Notes under the pieces: generated by a model | What the model saw: the letters and a program-made list of their open reading frames with translations, nothing else | Database searches by the model: none | What the model was told of the DNA's origin: nothing | Position numbers and translations under genes: made by a program | Shown: positions 37,091-48,765 of the stretch, one piece after another | Numbering within the stretch: the first letter of the stretch is position 1 | How the letters are laid out: each line of letters starts with the position of its first letter | Assembly (NCBI RefSeq): GCF_022539315.1 | Contig: NC_066313.1 | Coordinates: 34,881,059-34,945,058, forward strand | Reading direction: 5' to 3' | DNA: 64,000 bases | Origin: Serinus canaria | Lineage: Eukaryota; Chordata; Aves; Passeriformes; Fringillidae

Positions 37091-38449
37091 TCAAAGAAGC
37101 CCAAATCCCATTCAAAGCCAATGCCTTTCAAGTGGCTGTGAGACTTTCAAAAATTTAGTTGAAATGCTTCTGAAGTGACAGGCACTGGAATCTTCATTGT
37201 TTGGTTTCCCAGTCCCTCAGGTCCTTTTACAAATATTATCCACGCAGAGTGCTGCTTGGAAATGGGAGCTTATAATGGGCTATATTTGTTCAGAGAACCT
37301 GTAAAAATGAACATGAAAGTGTGCATGCACAGAACAAAAAAGATCTTTGTATGAAGTTTTCCATTCATGTAGCTGAGTTGTGTCATTCTTTCATAATAAA
37401 TGGAGCTGTGTAGGTTTTCCTACATGGTAGAAAAATAATTGGATTTCAAGTAGACATGCTAGAGCCTTGTTTACTCAGATGTCATTCCTTTATGGTACAG
37501 CACCTCTAATTCTGTAGGGCTGTTGTGGCCATCCAGGTCACCAGCAGCCTCATTATTGTGTACAGGTGTGGTGTGCCCAGAGTGAAAACTGACTGGCAAA
37601 AAGAACACATTGTAATTAACCCTAGCATGGTTCTCAACCTAGGATGATGGTTTTTAATATTGAAATTACATTTAACCACTCCAGTAGAGATGAGCAGAAA
37701 AGCAGGAGATGTAGAAATAAGCAAAATAATGAAGTGATTAATATTCACAGTATAAAGAATTCACTCTTCCCATCTGTTAGAGATCACTATGCATTCCACT
37801 TATCTGTCTGTAAATCAGAAGCAGAGTGATGATTTATAAAAAAAAAAAAATAGTAGGGAACTGCACCTCTCTTGATGTTTTAGCTGATTGCCCGTTATCT
37901 GGATTTTACAAATATGGTTAATTGTCCATAAATATACTGAATTTTATGCAAATATATTTTCATGTTTGGTCAGAAAGTGTTGTGCAAGATTATCTTAATA
38001 GTTATAGTAGAGCTCAACTGTTAAGTGCACCTCTAATTTCTGCTGAAGGCAGGAGGATTTACAGCAATGAGCTTTAAAGATGGTTCTCCTGCCAGGCCTG
38101 GATCACTTGCTTAAGCTCTACAAGCTATATGGCGTTTACTAGAGTAATTTCTTTGATCACTAAGCCCTGGCCTAAGCCATTAGTATTTGGGGACTGGCCA
38201 GGTTTCCATTAAGAGGAGAAATTGATGACAGAAATCAGATAGGTTTTTTTGGTACTGTCCTGCTTATTTACAATGAATATTCACAAAATTATGCTTCCCT
38301 GAACCTGGCAGAAACCCCTAGAGGCACCTCTTGAGCACAGTTTGAAAATCCAACATCTCAAATGCCTTTAACTCTGTCCCCTTTTCAGGGCTGCCAGTGC
38401 AAAAGTGTTTTTCTTTGATTCACCACTTTCTTTTGTTTTTCTCCTCTGT

Positions 38450-38670
38450 GTTTCATGTTCCACCTGAACATGAGGTACTGTGCAGGTGACTGAACACTGG
38501 AACAGGCTGCCCAAAGAGGCTGTGGAGTCTCCTTTCCAGAAGATATTCCAGGAAAAAGCCATTTGGACACAAATCTGAGTAACCTGCTCAGGCGACCCTG
38601 CTTGAGGAGGACTAGATAACCTCCAGTGGTCCCTTCCAACCTTACCCATTCTGTGATTCTGTGATTCTGC
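38450..38670 (+). mobile_element. CR1 LINE 3' fragment
   Basis: Sense CR1 end: TTCCACCTGAACATGAGG, GTGACTGAACACTGGAACAGGCTGCCCAAAGAGG, TGGAGTCTCCTTTCC, TGCTTGAGGAGGACTAGATAACCTCCAGTGGTCCCTTCCAACC, ending in the tandem ATTCTGTG octamers. Relatively well preserved. Confidence 0.93.
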
Positions 38671-39860
38671 CCTTACAAACTTTGCCTTGCTGCCTTTGGG
38701 GCCAGACACACAGCCTACATATGCCAGTTGAGCCAAGGTCCACTCTGGCTCATCTTGACCATCAACTACCATGGCCACCAGCTACCATCTTCCATAAAAC
38801 AATGTAATTTCTTCCTCTGTGGGTGAAAGATCAGTATTTAACCAATGCTGTAGTAAATGGCAGCTCCTGAGACCTTTTTTCCACATAATACAAATGTTCT
38901 ATCACTCACCCAAAGTTACTATATGTATAAAAACTGGTGGGAAAAACAAAGCTGTGAATCAAGACAGATGTTCTTTTAGAATTTTCAGGTAAAGGGGATG
39001 GCAATTATTTTTAGATGAAAAATGCTGTTTATATAATGTCAAAATGCTATGCCTTTTCTTTTTAAAATCTGTTTATACTCTCTTTCCTTAGCAACAGTCT
39101 AGTAGGATTGCTTTAGTTTGGGTTGGTTCAGCACAGGTAGAAGTGTTTTCTTCTGTTGAGTGGCCTCAGAAGTTTTGGCTTTCTCTATTTAGTAAATTTT
39201 TATGCTGCATTTCCAGTTCATGCATGAGATGGAAGTTTGAGATGTTATCACTCCTGATGGTCTGGAGGCCTCCAAAGAATGGTTTCCTTATCTCACAAGC
39301 CAAAATGGATTTCTTTCCAAGTGTGCTCTATGTTTCAAGGTAGAAATCTTCTGACTCCAGTGCATGATAATAGCTGCCAAAATAATCCAACTTGTTAGAG
39401 GAATTATGGTCATCACTCTCCAGAGGCAGAAGGCCTGTGCAGTGAGGTGGTATAATGAAAAAGCCCTTTGGGGGTATTAAGCTAGTTCCAACCAGATCAT
39501 GTGAGACCATATCAGTAAGTCAACTGTGAACTGTTCAACTGAACTTTGTCAAAGTATTTCATTCCAGATAACAATGTCAAAAGACCCACCTGATTTTTAT
39601 TAAAATATCCTCAATTTTTTTGGTCAGGCTGCAGCACAGAAAACCACTGGCATGCCTGTTTTTTTCCTTAAAGATGAATTTCAAACTTTATTAATATCTG
39701 AGTGTAATCCCCTGTTTGCAGATATAATCCCAGTGACTGTCTATATTGTAGCTTATTTTTATAATAAATGTTGACATGAGGTGCCAGTATAATATGGGTT
39801 TCAGATGAATCTCTGAGCTGTTACCTTTTTTCCTTAGCCTTTGAGCTTGCTGTTCCTTGT

Positions 39861-39902
39861 GGGTCCCTTCCAGCTTAAGATATTCTGTGATTCTGTGATT
39901 CT
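39861..39902 (+). mobile_element. CR1 LINE terminal scrap
   Basis: GGGTCCCTTCCAGCTTAAGATATTCTGTGATTCTGTGATTCT is the last 40 or so bases of a CR1 element, sense strand. Very short truncated insertion or an older eroded copy. Confidence 0.75.
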
Positions 39903-42900
39903 CAGATTGGAAGGTATCTTTCAGAAAATGTGTATTTACACTTGGTTTTCTCTAAGGATTTTGGATATTAACAATTTTATAATTTATATTATCAGTCATT
40001 CTGTCTCTCTTTCAAATGTCTTTCCATTCCCCTGGCTTTAAATTTTTTTAAATTTCAAACTCTTACAAGTATTCTGTGGAAGTAGACCTCTGTATACCGT
40101 ATTCAAGCCTACTGACAAAAGCTTTTTATTTCTTAGTTACCCTTTGCAGTTTCCTTAGAAATTTTCTGCAGGCTGCCAGACTGAAAAACCACAGATCTGT
40201 CAACCCACATCAGCTGGACTGTCCTTTTCCTTTTCCCTATTGCATATACATGCTTTTACTTGAAGTAGATATTTTCTTGGCAAATGCACAGTTTGTCTCT
40301 GGCTAAGGGATTCCAAAAGAAAAGCCTTTACCACGATTACCCTTTTCAGCTTGTATTGATTTTGAGTCTTGAGAGATTTCCTGCTGAAGACTACTGAGGT
40401 CCTGTGCTAGCTTGAAAAAGAAAGAAAGGAAAAAAGCTTTAAAAAAAAAAGGAAATCAAAAGAAAAACCAAACTTGAAACAGTCAAACATCAGTATTTTC
40501 AAGGCAGTCTTGGCACCAGGAGACTTGACATTGCTCAGAACCAGTAGGTTCAGTTTTCAATTCTTCTCTACACTGTAGTCTTCAGCCCAAATACTGCTCT
40601 GCTACCACAGTTGTTTTCTACATCATTGCAAGGTCTTGTATGCTTTCATAAATATTAACATGGATTCTCAGATTCTGAAAACCTGTGTCTTACTGTGAGC
40701 ACCCTGCCTAGACACCTGTCTGAGCCAAGGCTGCATTGAAAAAATATTGACATTTCTTTTGTGTCCAGTTCAGGTGTGTCATCAGTACAACTTCAAAGCT
40801 CTTGTGAGACCTCTAATGGTGCACATGGCGCTTTATATATTATAGAAATAACCAGAAATAAGACAAGAGAGATTGAAAGTATATTGCTAGGAATGGCACG
40901 TTTGTGTATTTGTTGTAAAAAGTTATGAGCTATGACTATGCCCTTGTGTCTCCTTTGCCTTGTTTTTTTACTGTGCAAACAGCAAAAGAACACAAATAAC
41001 CAGCCTTTTGTGCACCTGTTTTATGGAGAATCCTTAAAAATGATGCAGTATATGGTGTGTGGGATGGTTTTGTGGGGTTGTAGGGACTTCTGTTCTCTCC
41101 TTTGGGTCTCTCCTTACAAAAGGGTACTACCATATTGGCTAAGAAGGAAAGTGCTTGAAACAAACTGCATATACCCACTCCTCCTATTTTAGTGTAACAG
41201 AGGGGTACTCCTAGATGCATTTCCAGGCTCTGCCTGAGCCCTCTTTATCCAGCATTAAGTATTTTGGAGTCCTCCACAGCATGAGCTTATTGGTGATTTC
41301 AATGCTTTTTATTTCTGAATATAAGAAAGTCACTAACTACAAACTGGCTTCCCAAACAATATCAGGAAGCTTCAAAGCAAAGTGTGCAGTTCGCTATAGC
41401 TATTGGGAGTGGCCAGACTGGTCCAAAGAGAAATTTGGAAAAGTGTCCTCTCCCCAGTAGAGAGGTTAGTTTGAGACAAGATGGTGTTTGGAGCTTTTTA
41501 ACGAGCTGGAGGAATTGTGGTTCAGACATACATGATTATGGTGACTGTGAATCCTTGGCATAGATCTTTGAACAGGGCAAGCTGCATGGAGCACTCATTG
41601 GACCCCATGGACAGTGGCTACAAGGAAAATTCCAGTCAAGAGGAGTACAGACGCAGGGATCTTCAATTTTGCAAAACAGAAATATGAAAAATTGAATGGG
41701 AAGAAATCCAGTTTTGAAGCTCTGAGAAGGGAATCGCAAAAGAACAGATCTGCTTTTAAAAACCTTAAATCCCCTGAAGCTTCTGATTAATTTATTGAAA
41801 AAGTGTTCATAAAAGATGTAACCAAACCCAAATCTGTTGCTTCGGTAAAGAACACATTCAGGATGAAAAGCCCAGGGCTTTCCCTACCAGCACAGAGAGA
41901 GCATTTCAGCTGTCATCCAAGTAGGCACCTGTCACTCCCATCACAGCAGGAACAGCACAATTTCTGGCCTAATTTCTAGAGCATCTCTGGTGTTGAATGG
42001 AGATCTCAGACACTATGCTGCAAACCAGGACCCAAACTACAAGCGCTGCTGTTTTTTTTCTTTTTCTCTTCTTCTATTAAAGCCTCAAGGAATATGGAGT
42101 CATCCTTAAGTCTGTTTCTGTTCCCCAGGCTTTTCTTTCCACAGTGGTGGGCTGATCCTCATATATTTGCATGATGGTGTGACCCACTTTCAACAAAGTT
42201 ATCTGTGGATCAGTGAAAAACAGAATATGCTTTCCTGGATTCTGGATTATTATTCAAAAGGAAAGCAGACCCAGAGCAGCATGCCATTCTCACTGTTGCA
42301 TTACAACACATCTGAGTAGCCAAGATTTAGTAAAACACACCCACGGAGGAGCAGGAGTCTGCCTTAATAGTACAAAAACTTTCTGCATGTATCCAGCTTA
42401 GTACCATCAAGAACAGCTCTGTGGCAAGAGCTGTGGGATGTGAGTTCTCTGTAGGAAAATGCTCTTTGGTATAATGCTCTTTGCTCTTTGGTATAACTGT
42501 GGGTTAGCTGTGTGTCAGGGCTGTAAAATCACAATGCATACATTAATTCCAGGGGTAGTCCAGCAGCTGATTCTGGTTTGTCACCTTCACAGACAGGACT
42601 GTTTTGTCTGCACCATTGTTCTGCACTGAAAATCTCGTTCTAGTGATCTTGTCCATACCTGCTGCTTGTACTGTCGAGTCATGATGTCATGTGGTGGTGT
42701 TCATGCATACTTGGAATTTTGCCTTGGAATTGACTAATCTATTTTCTCTATCAAATCTGTAAGAATTAAAGGAGAATAATTGCTAAGAAGCATTTTGCCC
42801 TATCCTAAATTTGATTTAACTGCAAAGCAAATAGTTTTTGTGAATGTTTTTGGTTTGTTATTTTTTTCTCCCTGAACAGTGATTAATATAGATTTAAAAG

Positions 42901-44681
42901 CAATATTCCTAAATTACTCATCTCTTTTATGTTTCATGCCAATGATTTTGTGTTATGTTTACATCACTGCTCTTGTGGCTGTATTAATTGCAGGGATTAT
43001 ACAGCATCAGGCGCTGAACAAATATGCATATCATGGATCTGGAGTTCACCAGATCCAGTGGAAAGGCTGGAAGCCTTCCTTTTGGCTATTCTTATTTTAA
43101 AGCAGAAGTAGAGGTGGTGTGTGTCATGTATAAAAAAAGGACACGATCAGCTCCATCTGGAAGGTCCAGCCTGTCAAGAATTTGCCTCCCAAGGACTTTC
43201 TGTGTTGAAGAGTCCACATTTCCTAGCATTCCTAACAGAGTTCTTTGCAGAAACACATATAATTGTTGCCTTTATAGGCTTAGTCATAAAAATAATAATA
43301 AAAGCATGGGTTTATGACAATTGCAATGTGACAAACATTTTGCAGATCTCTTGGAAAACGGTCTGTATTTGTGCCTCATATAGATCAGCACTCCTAAGTC
43401 AAAGCAGAAAACCCCAGCAGAGATGACTGAAAATAAAATTTTGGAGATTTTCCTAAGCTAGTTTGACTTGCTACAGGTATCTGAGTTTACTCCTGTAAAC
43501 TCCTGAGTTTACATTTACTCCTTAAATGTCTGCATACATTTGAGTCCAAGTATATTTTTACAACTGTTATTGGGTATAGAGTAGAATAATTGAAAAATTA
43601 CTCACAGATAAAATGCATTTGGCAAATTACAGATGAGTATACATAACCAAGCTACTGGATTTCCATTTTGGATCATGAGGTTCAATATCCCTTAACACAT
43701 TGTTTTAGTCTGCTGCATACCTGATCCATAATTTAGATAATAAGGAGAGTTAAGAAAGACTTCCTTTTATATTTACATTTATCCTGCACTGTAAAGTTTG
43801 CAGTCAGGGCTATTGATGAGCAATGGACTTGTGGCAGTTGTGTTACAATCCTGAGTGAACACAAAATATTGGAGCCAGACAGTGAAGCGAGCAAGAGACA
43901 CAAGAAACCTCCTTGTGCCTTTCTCTACCTTTGAGTGCAATCTTAGGTTTTACCTGCTCTAACTCTTATCAGGTGTGCATTTTGAACATAATTTGACATG
44001 TTTTTAAGATGCCACAAGCTGAATAGTTTGAAATGGCACTTAATCTTCTGGCTGTGCTTTTGAGGACAAGTACGATGGTTGCAATGCTTCATGATGACGT
44101 CAGGGCTGCTTGCAAATACTTGTGACCTCAGCACACCTGCCAGATCAGACCTCTCAGGTAACTTTACACAAAAAGGCACCCAGATTTTGAATCCCAAATA
44201 GCCTTAAGCAGGAAATTTTCTTGAACCTGAGCTGGGATGCTGGAGTCCGAGGTGTGCAGCATCACAGCTTCAGGCATTTGTTTGTAGAGGTAAAGGCAGG
44301 GCTGTGTGCTCAGCTGAAATAACGTGCCAATAGCCAGCCTGACTTGTTCCTGGACTCTTGCTCCACATACCCTCCTGCTCTTGCTCTGCAGAAATGAGGA
44401 GTTCTTGATGTTTTTACAAGGTGGCATTTAGCCCTCTGTCTGGCCTCCTCTGGCAATGTTTCCTTGCCAAGCATCAGTGACAACGACTTCTTGTCATTGG
44501 TATTCAAGCAATGTCTTGAGTGCTCAGGATGTCACATTTGTGCACATCCTGTATATTTTCTACTTAAACGTATCAAAATTAACCCCTTCTCCAGGAATGA
44601 TAATTTAAGAGAATCACTGAGTAGAAGTGAAAATAACTAACTAAGCAATGTTTATATTAGTAATTAATTCATATGAATGGC

Positions 44682-44705
44682 ATAAATAAATAAATAAATA
44701 AATAA
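44682..44705 (+). repeat. (TAAA)n microsatellite
   Basis: About six tandem TAAA units (ATAAATAAATAAATAAATAAATAA). Confidence 0.92.
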
Positions 44706-47700
44706 TAACATGGCAAAAACAAATAGGGCAGCAATAAATTGATTTTTTTGGTAGTTTGTACAAAGAGTAAGTACTCATTTGAAATCAGCACTGCAGCTAT
44801 GACACAGGCAACTATTTATAGCCTCATTTATTATGTGCAATATATAGTGCAGAGATGATGAGTTCTTTACCAAGGTCAAGGATTAAGTAGGGAAGGAAGC
44901 TGCATGTAGGGCCAGACATCTTGACTCGTGTAGGTGAGCACCTGTGACTTCCCTATGATTTGGTCAGTGTCTCTGTTAAGTGAATTAAGAGTGATATTTT
45001 TCAAGCATCCATAAGACATTAGTTGCAATTAAAATTATGCCTTAGAATTCTTTTGTCCACTTAGGAAATCCGAGGCATTTTATTTTTATTGGCTTTGCAG
45101 TATCTCCAGCTATAGACTGAGGGCAACTAGTGAAAAAACAAAATGCAAAACAAACTAGCAAAACCAAAGCAAACAGAGAAAAAAAGACATTTCCTGCTTC
45201 CAACAGCAGCACAGAGCTAATCCCTGCAGTGGACATTTGTAACAGCCAAAGCAATAAAGGCTTCCACATACTTTAAAACTATTTCACAACCTTTACTGAT
45301 TTCTAATGAGGCTGAATTAGCAGCTTCTTTATTTTCTGCATCTTAGAATCAAGGTTGTTGGAGAGGTGAGTATGAAATCGTGTAGCTGTGCATAGAGAAA
45401 GAGCAGCCTCTGAAACTGCTCATGCTTGGCTGGAGTTCACAGAGCATAAGCCAATTTTTGCACCCACAGAGCAGTTCATTTCTTGGCAGCTGAATCAGAA
45501 TAAAACTCCAAGGCTACAGCGGCCCACAGCCTGCTGTGACTCGGTGACCACAGAGCCTAATTTGTGCTGGATAAAGCCCTAAAGAGATTAACTGACTCAT
45601 AACATATGCTACTTTACCTTCTACAAATGAACCTCAAATGCAGTCCCATGTTTCTGATCCCTCTCTAAATTTTGCAAATACCTCACCACTTAGTCACAGA
45701 TATAGGGGAACCTGAAGAAGAAATAAAAATTATCATTTATACATTTTTTTACAAACACTTCAAAAAGCTATATGCTTTGTCTGCCAGGAGTGTGACATTT
45801 CACATTAAGGAATCCATAAAAAATGCATATATTCATTTTAGGAAACCTCTGAGCAGCAGCAGTGCAGGTGTCTTACCTGCAGCACAGTGCATAGGAGAGG
45901 CAGCTACATCCAGTGTTGAGTTTAGCAAGGGATGGCCACATATAAGTCTGTAAAAGTCACTGAATCTCTTCAGTCTCCTGAGGCCCATAAAGAGCTCCTT
46001 GGAGATGGTCAGCAGCTCAAAAGACAGGCCAGCAGGAGCAGGAGTGCCAGTCAGCAGAGTCAGGGAGATTTTACCCAGACTGGTGAGTGTTTGCACTGTG
46101 AAGCAGATACGCTCTGTGGTGCAGCAGTTCCTGACTCCACACGGTGGAGCTGGCTGGGGTGTGTTATTCTCCCCTGGCAGCCCACACACAGCTACATTAC
46201 ACTGGGGACAAGGATGCTGTTATTCCAACATGGACTTTGAATGTGGGTCTGGGGACAAGCAGTTCATATAGCATACAAGACTGTGAGGCTCAAATAATTT
46301 CCATGTCATGAAACCCTATCTTCCCAAAGGATTTAGATGAGGGCAGCTGGGATGGTCACATGTACAGGTCATCTTCTACAGAAGGAGTTGTCTCACGTCA
46401 TTGGTCTAACATTTCATAAATTCTTTTGAAAACCCAACTCCACTGCAGAGAAAGGCATTTATTATCAGTGGTTTCAAATAGAGCTAACTTCATTAAATTC
46501 ATGGAATTCCATCCTATTGAAATAACAATAAATATCAATTTAAAAAGCCATTTTAAATGAGCTAATAAATACTGGATCAAATAAATGATGTTGATGATTA
46601 ACAGCTCTACAATTTTAGCCTGCTTTATTATCATATCTTAAAGTCCAATATATCTGCAGGCTTTAGGAACAATGTCCAGAGGAGGGTTAAAAAGGAATGA
46701 ATCTGTTTTAAATGGCATCTTAGAAAGGTTTTGGGTTTTGTAAGATAGTTCAGACCTCCTACACTAAAAGCTCTGTGTGTCTCCTCAAAACTGGAAGCGT
46801 CATGGTGTTGAAGTTAACAGTTAAGATTTTTCCTGGTGTTCTTTTTACCTGAAATTTTCTGGATGCCCTCAAAAATCACATCATCCAGATCCAAGTGAGA
46901 ACTGAAAACATAACACCTTTAGTGCCTTTTTAGAAGCATAGTCTTACACTTCTGCTCTCAGCAGATATATGTCAAGAAATTGAATTACTGTCTTTTACCT
47001 CCTAGGCACTCACTCCGCAGACTGAGCGAAGCGTGCCAGCTTCCATGATGCAATTGCACTCCCTTTGGGGTTGTGATCATGGTCAGTGGCTGTGGGTGAG
47101 CTGATGAGCAGGAGCTCATGCTCAAGTAGAGCAGTTGTTGTGTGAACACAGTCTAAATGTAGTGAAGTTCCCAGTAGTGACGTAGTATCATAGTGAAGTT
47201 CCCAACAGATTTAAGGGGGCAAGTTCAACACCATATTCTACCAGTGTGCCTCCAGCATAATCCAAACCCACAATTAATGTTCTGTCATGAGTCAGACTTG
47301 TTTTCAGCTCAGAAAACCAGTGGGCAGAGGCTGCACATTTTTACACTAGCAAAACTGTTTGATCTTTAAGTCTGGAATATTGAATTTTGTATTCATTCCT
47401 CTCCTAAAATGCATAGTGAGCTGGGCAGATCAAGTCTGTACCAGAACTGATTGACTGGGGATCTTTTTCTCCCTTTTCTTTCCAACCTTCTCCTGAAAAT
47501 GAAACTGGGTCTTGCAGCCACCTAAACAAAACAAAGCTCAGAAGGTGTCAAATTGGTAAGATGTATAAAACTGAATTATTTTTGCAAATTAATGAAGCTC
47601 AGAATTTCTCCCCCCAAGCAAAGACCCTGTGCTCCCCAATGTGTTACATGCATGTATTGAGTCTAGGCACAAGTTAACAAGTCAACTACTCGAAGACCAT

Positions 47701-47815
47701 AAAATTGGCAATTTTGACTCAGTAGAACCACGCAGCCAAGGATGCTTATTTAGCTCAAAGGTGAATTATATGATTTTGATCTAGGAGAATTTGAGTGTTA
47801 TAACTTCTCCAGTAC

Positions 47816-48765
47816 AAAAAAAGAAAAGAAAAGAGGATAGGGGGAGAAGAAGGAAGGAATGAAGGAAGGAAGGAAGGAATGAAGGAAGGAAGGACGGCAA
47901 GGGAGTATAGACATAAGTAAGTGAACGTCCTTCCTTCATGTCCTCTTCCGGACTAAGCAATTCCTTTACCTTCCCTTCCTTCATTGCCTTCCTGCCTTCC
48001 TTCCTTTCCTTCACTTCCTTCTTCCTTTTCCTTCCTTCATCTTCCCTGTCCGCTCCTTGCTCTTGCCCTCTCTTCCTTCTCCTCCTCCTGTCCTTCCTTC
48101 TACCTGTGGTCCGTCCGGACCGGCCCTAGCCCGTGCCGTTGCCTTCCTGCCTTCCGTCCCCCCTCTTCCGTCCTTCCTTCCTTCCTTTCTTCCTATCCTT
48201 TCCGGCATGTCCTAGCAGTGATGGCGGAAGGCAGTGTGGCCAGGGGAGTAAGTGGCTTTGAACGGAAGTGGCGGCATAGGACGTGTCGGGCGCAGGAAGT
48301 GGCGTGAATGACGGGAATGGCGGAGGAAGTGGGCGGAAGTGGCGGCAGTGCGGAAGTTGGCGGAATTGGCGAAGTGGCGGAGTGGCGAAGTGGAGTTGCG
48401 GAAGGATGGCGGAAGGAAGGAATGAAAGAAGGACGGAAGGTAGGAAGATGACCGGAAGGAGAAGGAGGAATACAGCCCGTCCTGCCTTACGTCCTTCCTG
48501 CCTACCTCCTGCCTGTACAGTCCATTGCCTTAACGCATGCCTCACTTCCTCGCCCTAATACGCAAGAACGAAGCACTACTACTCACCCTAATAACCCTCC
48601 CTCCCCTCCCTCCCGTCCTCCCTCCCTCCCCCCTCCCCCCTCCCTCGCCCCCTCCTCCACTCACCTCCCTCCCTCCCTCCCTCACCCGCCCTCCCATCCC
48701 GCCTACGCCCGCACTCCACTCCCGCCCGCCCATCCCCTGTCCCTCCTCCCCTCCCTCACTGAATA
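47816..48765. repeat. Alternating purine/pyrimidine block with GGAA and GGCGGA/GGAAGTGG repeats
   Basis: About 950 bp unlike anything else in the window. Purine-rich (GGAA)n 47816-47897. Pyrimidine-rich (CCTT)n 47928-48212. Purine-rich core 48213-48475 with six GGCGGA and four GGAAGTGG copies and an 8-bp phase (GGCGAAGT GGCGGAGT GGCGAAGT at 48368-48391). Pyrimidine-rich 48476-48550. C-rich (CCCTCC)n 48598-48760. CpG dinucleotides are frequent although the flanks are AT-rich. Every frame stays open for long stretches because of base composition, so the open frames here (for example 48126-48545 minus) are not genes. It could be a minisatellite-derived locus or an ETS-bound CpG element. Confidence 0.85.
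48598..48760 (-). repeat. C-rich tract; G-quadruplex-capable on the minus strand
   Basis: Dense CCC runs separated by single T or TC bases, so the minus strand has many G3+ runs with 1-3-base loops, the standard G4-forming pattern; the plus strand is i-motif-like. Flanked on the left by CCCTAA-containing sequence (48553-48558 and 48587-48592). Confidence 0.75.

Larger units (their letters stand above)
31851..47815. other. Gene-free stretch with small CR1 fragments
   Basis: About 16 kb without a supportable gene. It contains CR1 fragments at 36.9, 38.5 and 39.9 kb, a perfect hairpin at 32.17 kb, a purine/G-skewed segment at about 35390-35800, an A-run near 32866-32878, a TAAA repeat at 44.68 kb and small local duplications at 42.46 and 47.16 kb. 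The overlapping open frames at 42879-43426 (plus) have no recognisable similarity. Confidence 0.55.

Noticed and set aside
42879..43426. Four overlapping plus-strand frames suggesting a gene
   Set aside because: Hydrophobic first frame looks membrane-like but has no homology, codon pattern or splice context; overlap in three frames points to chance.
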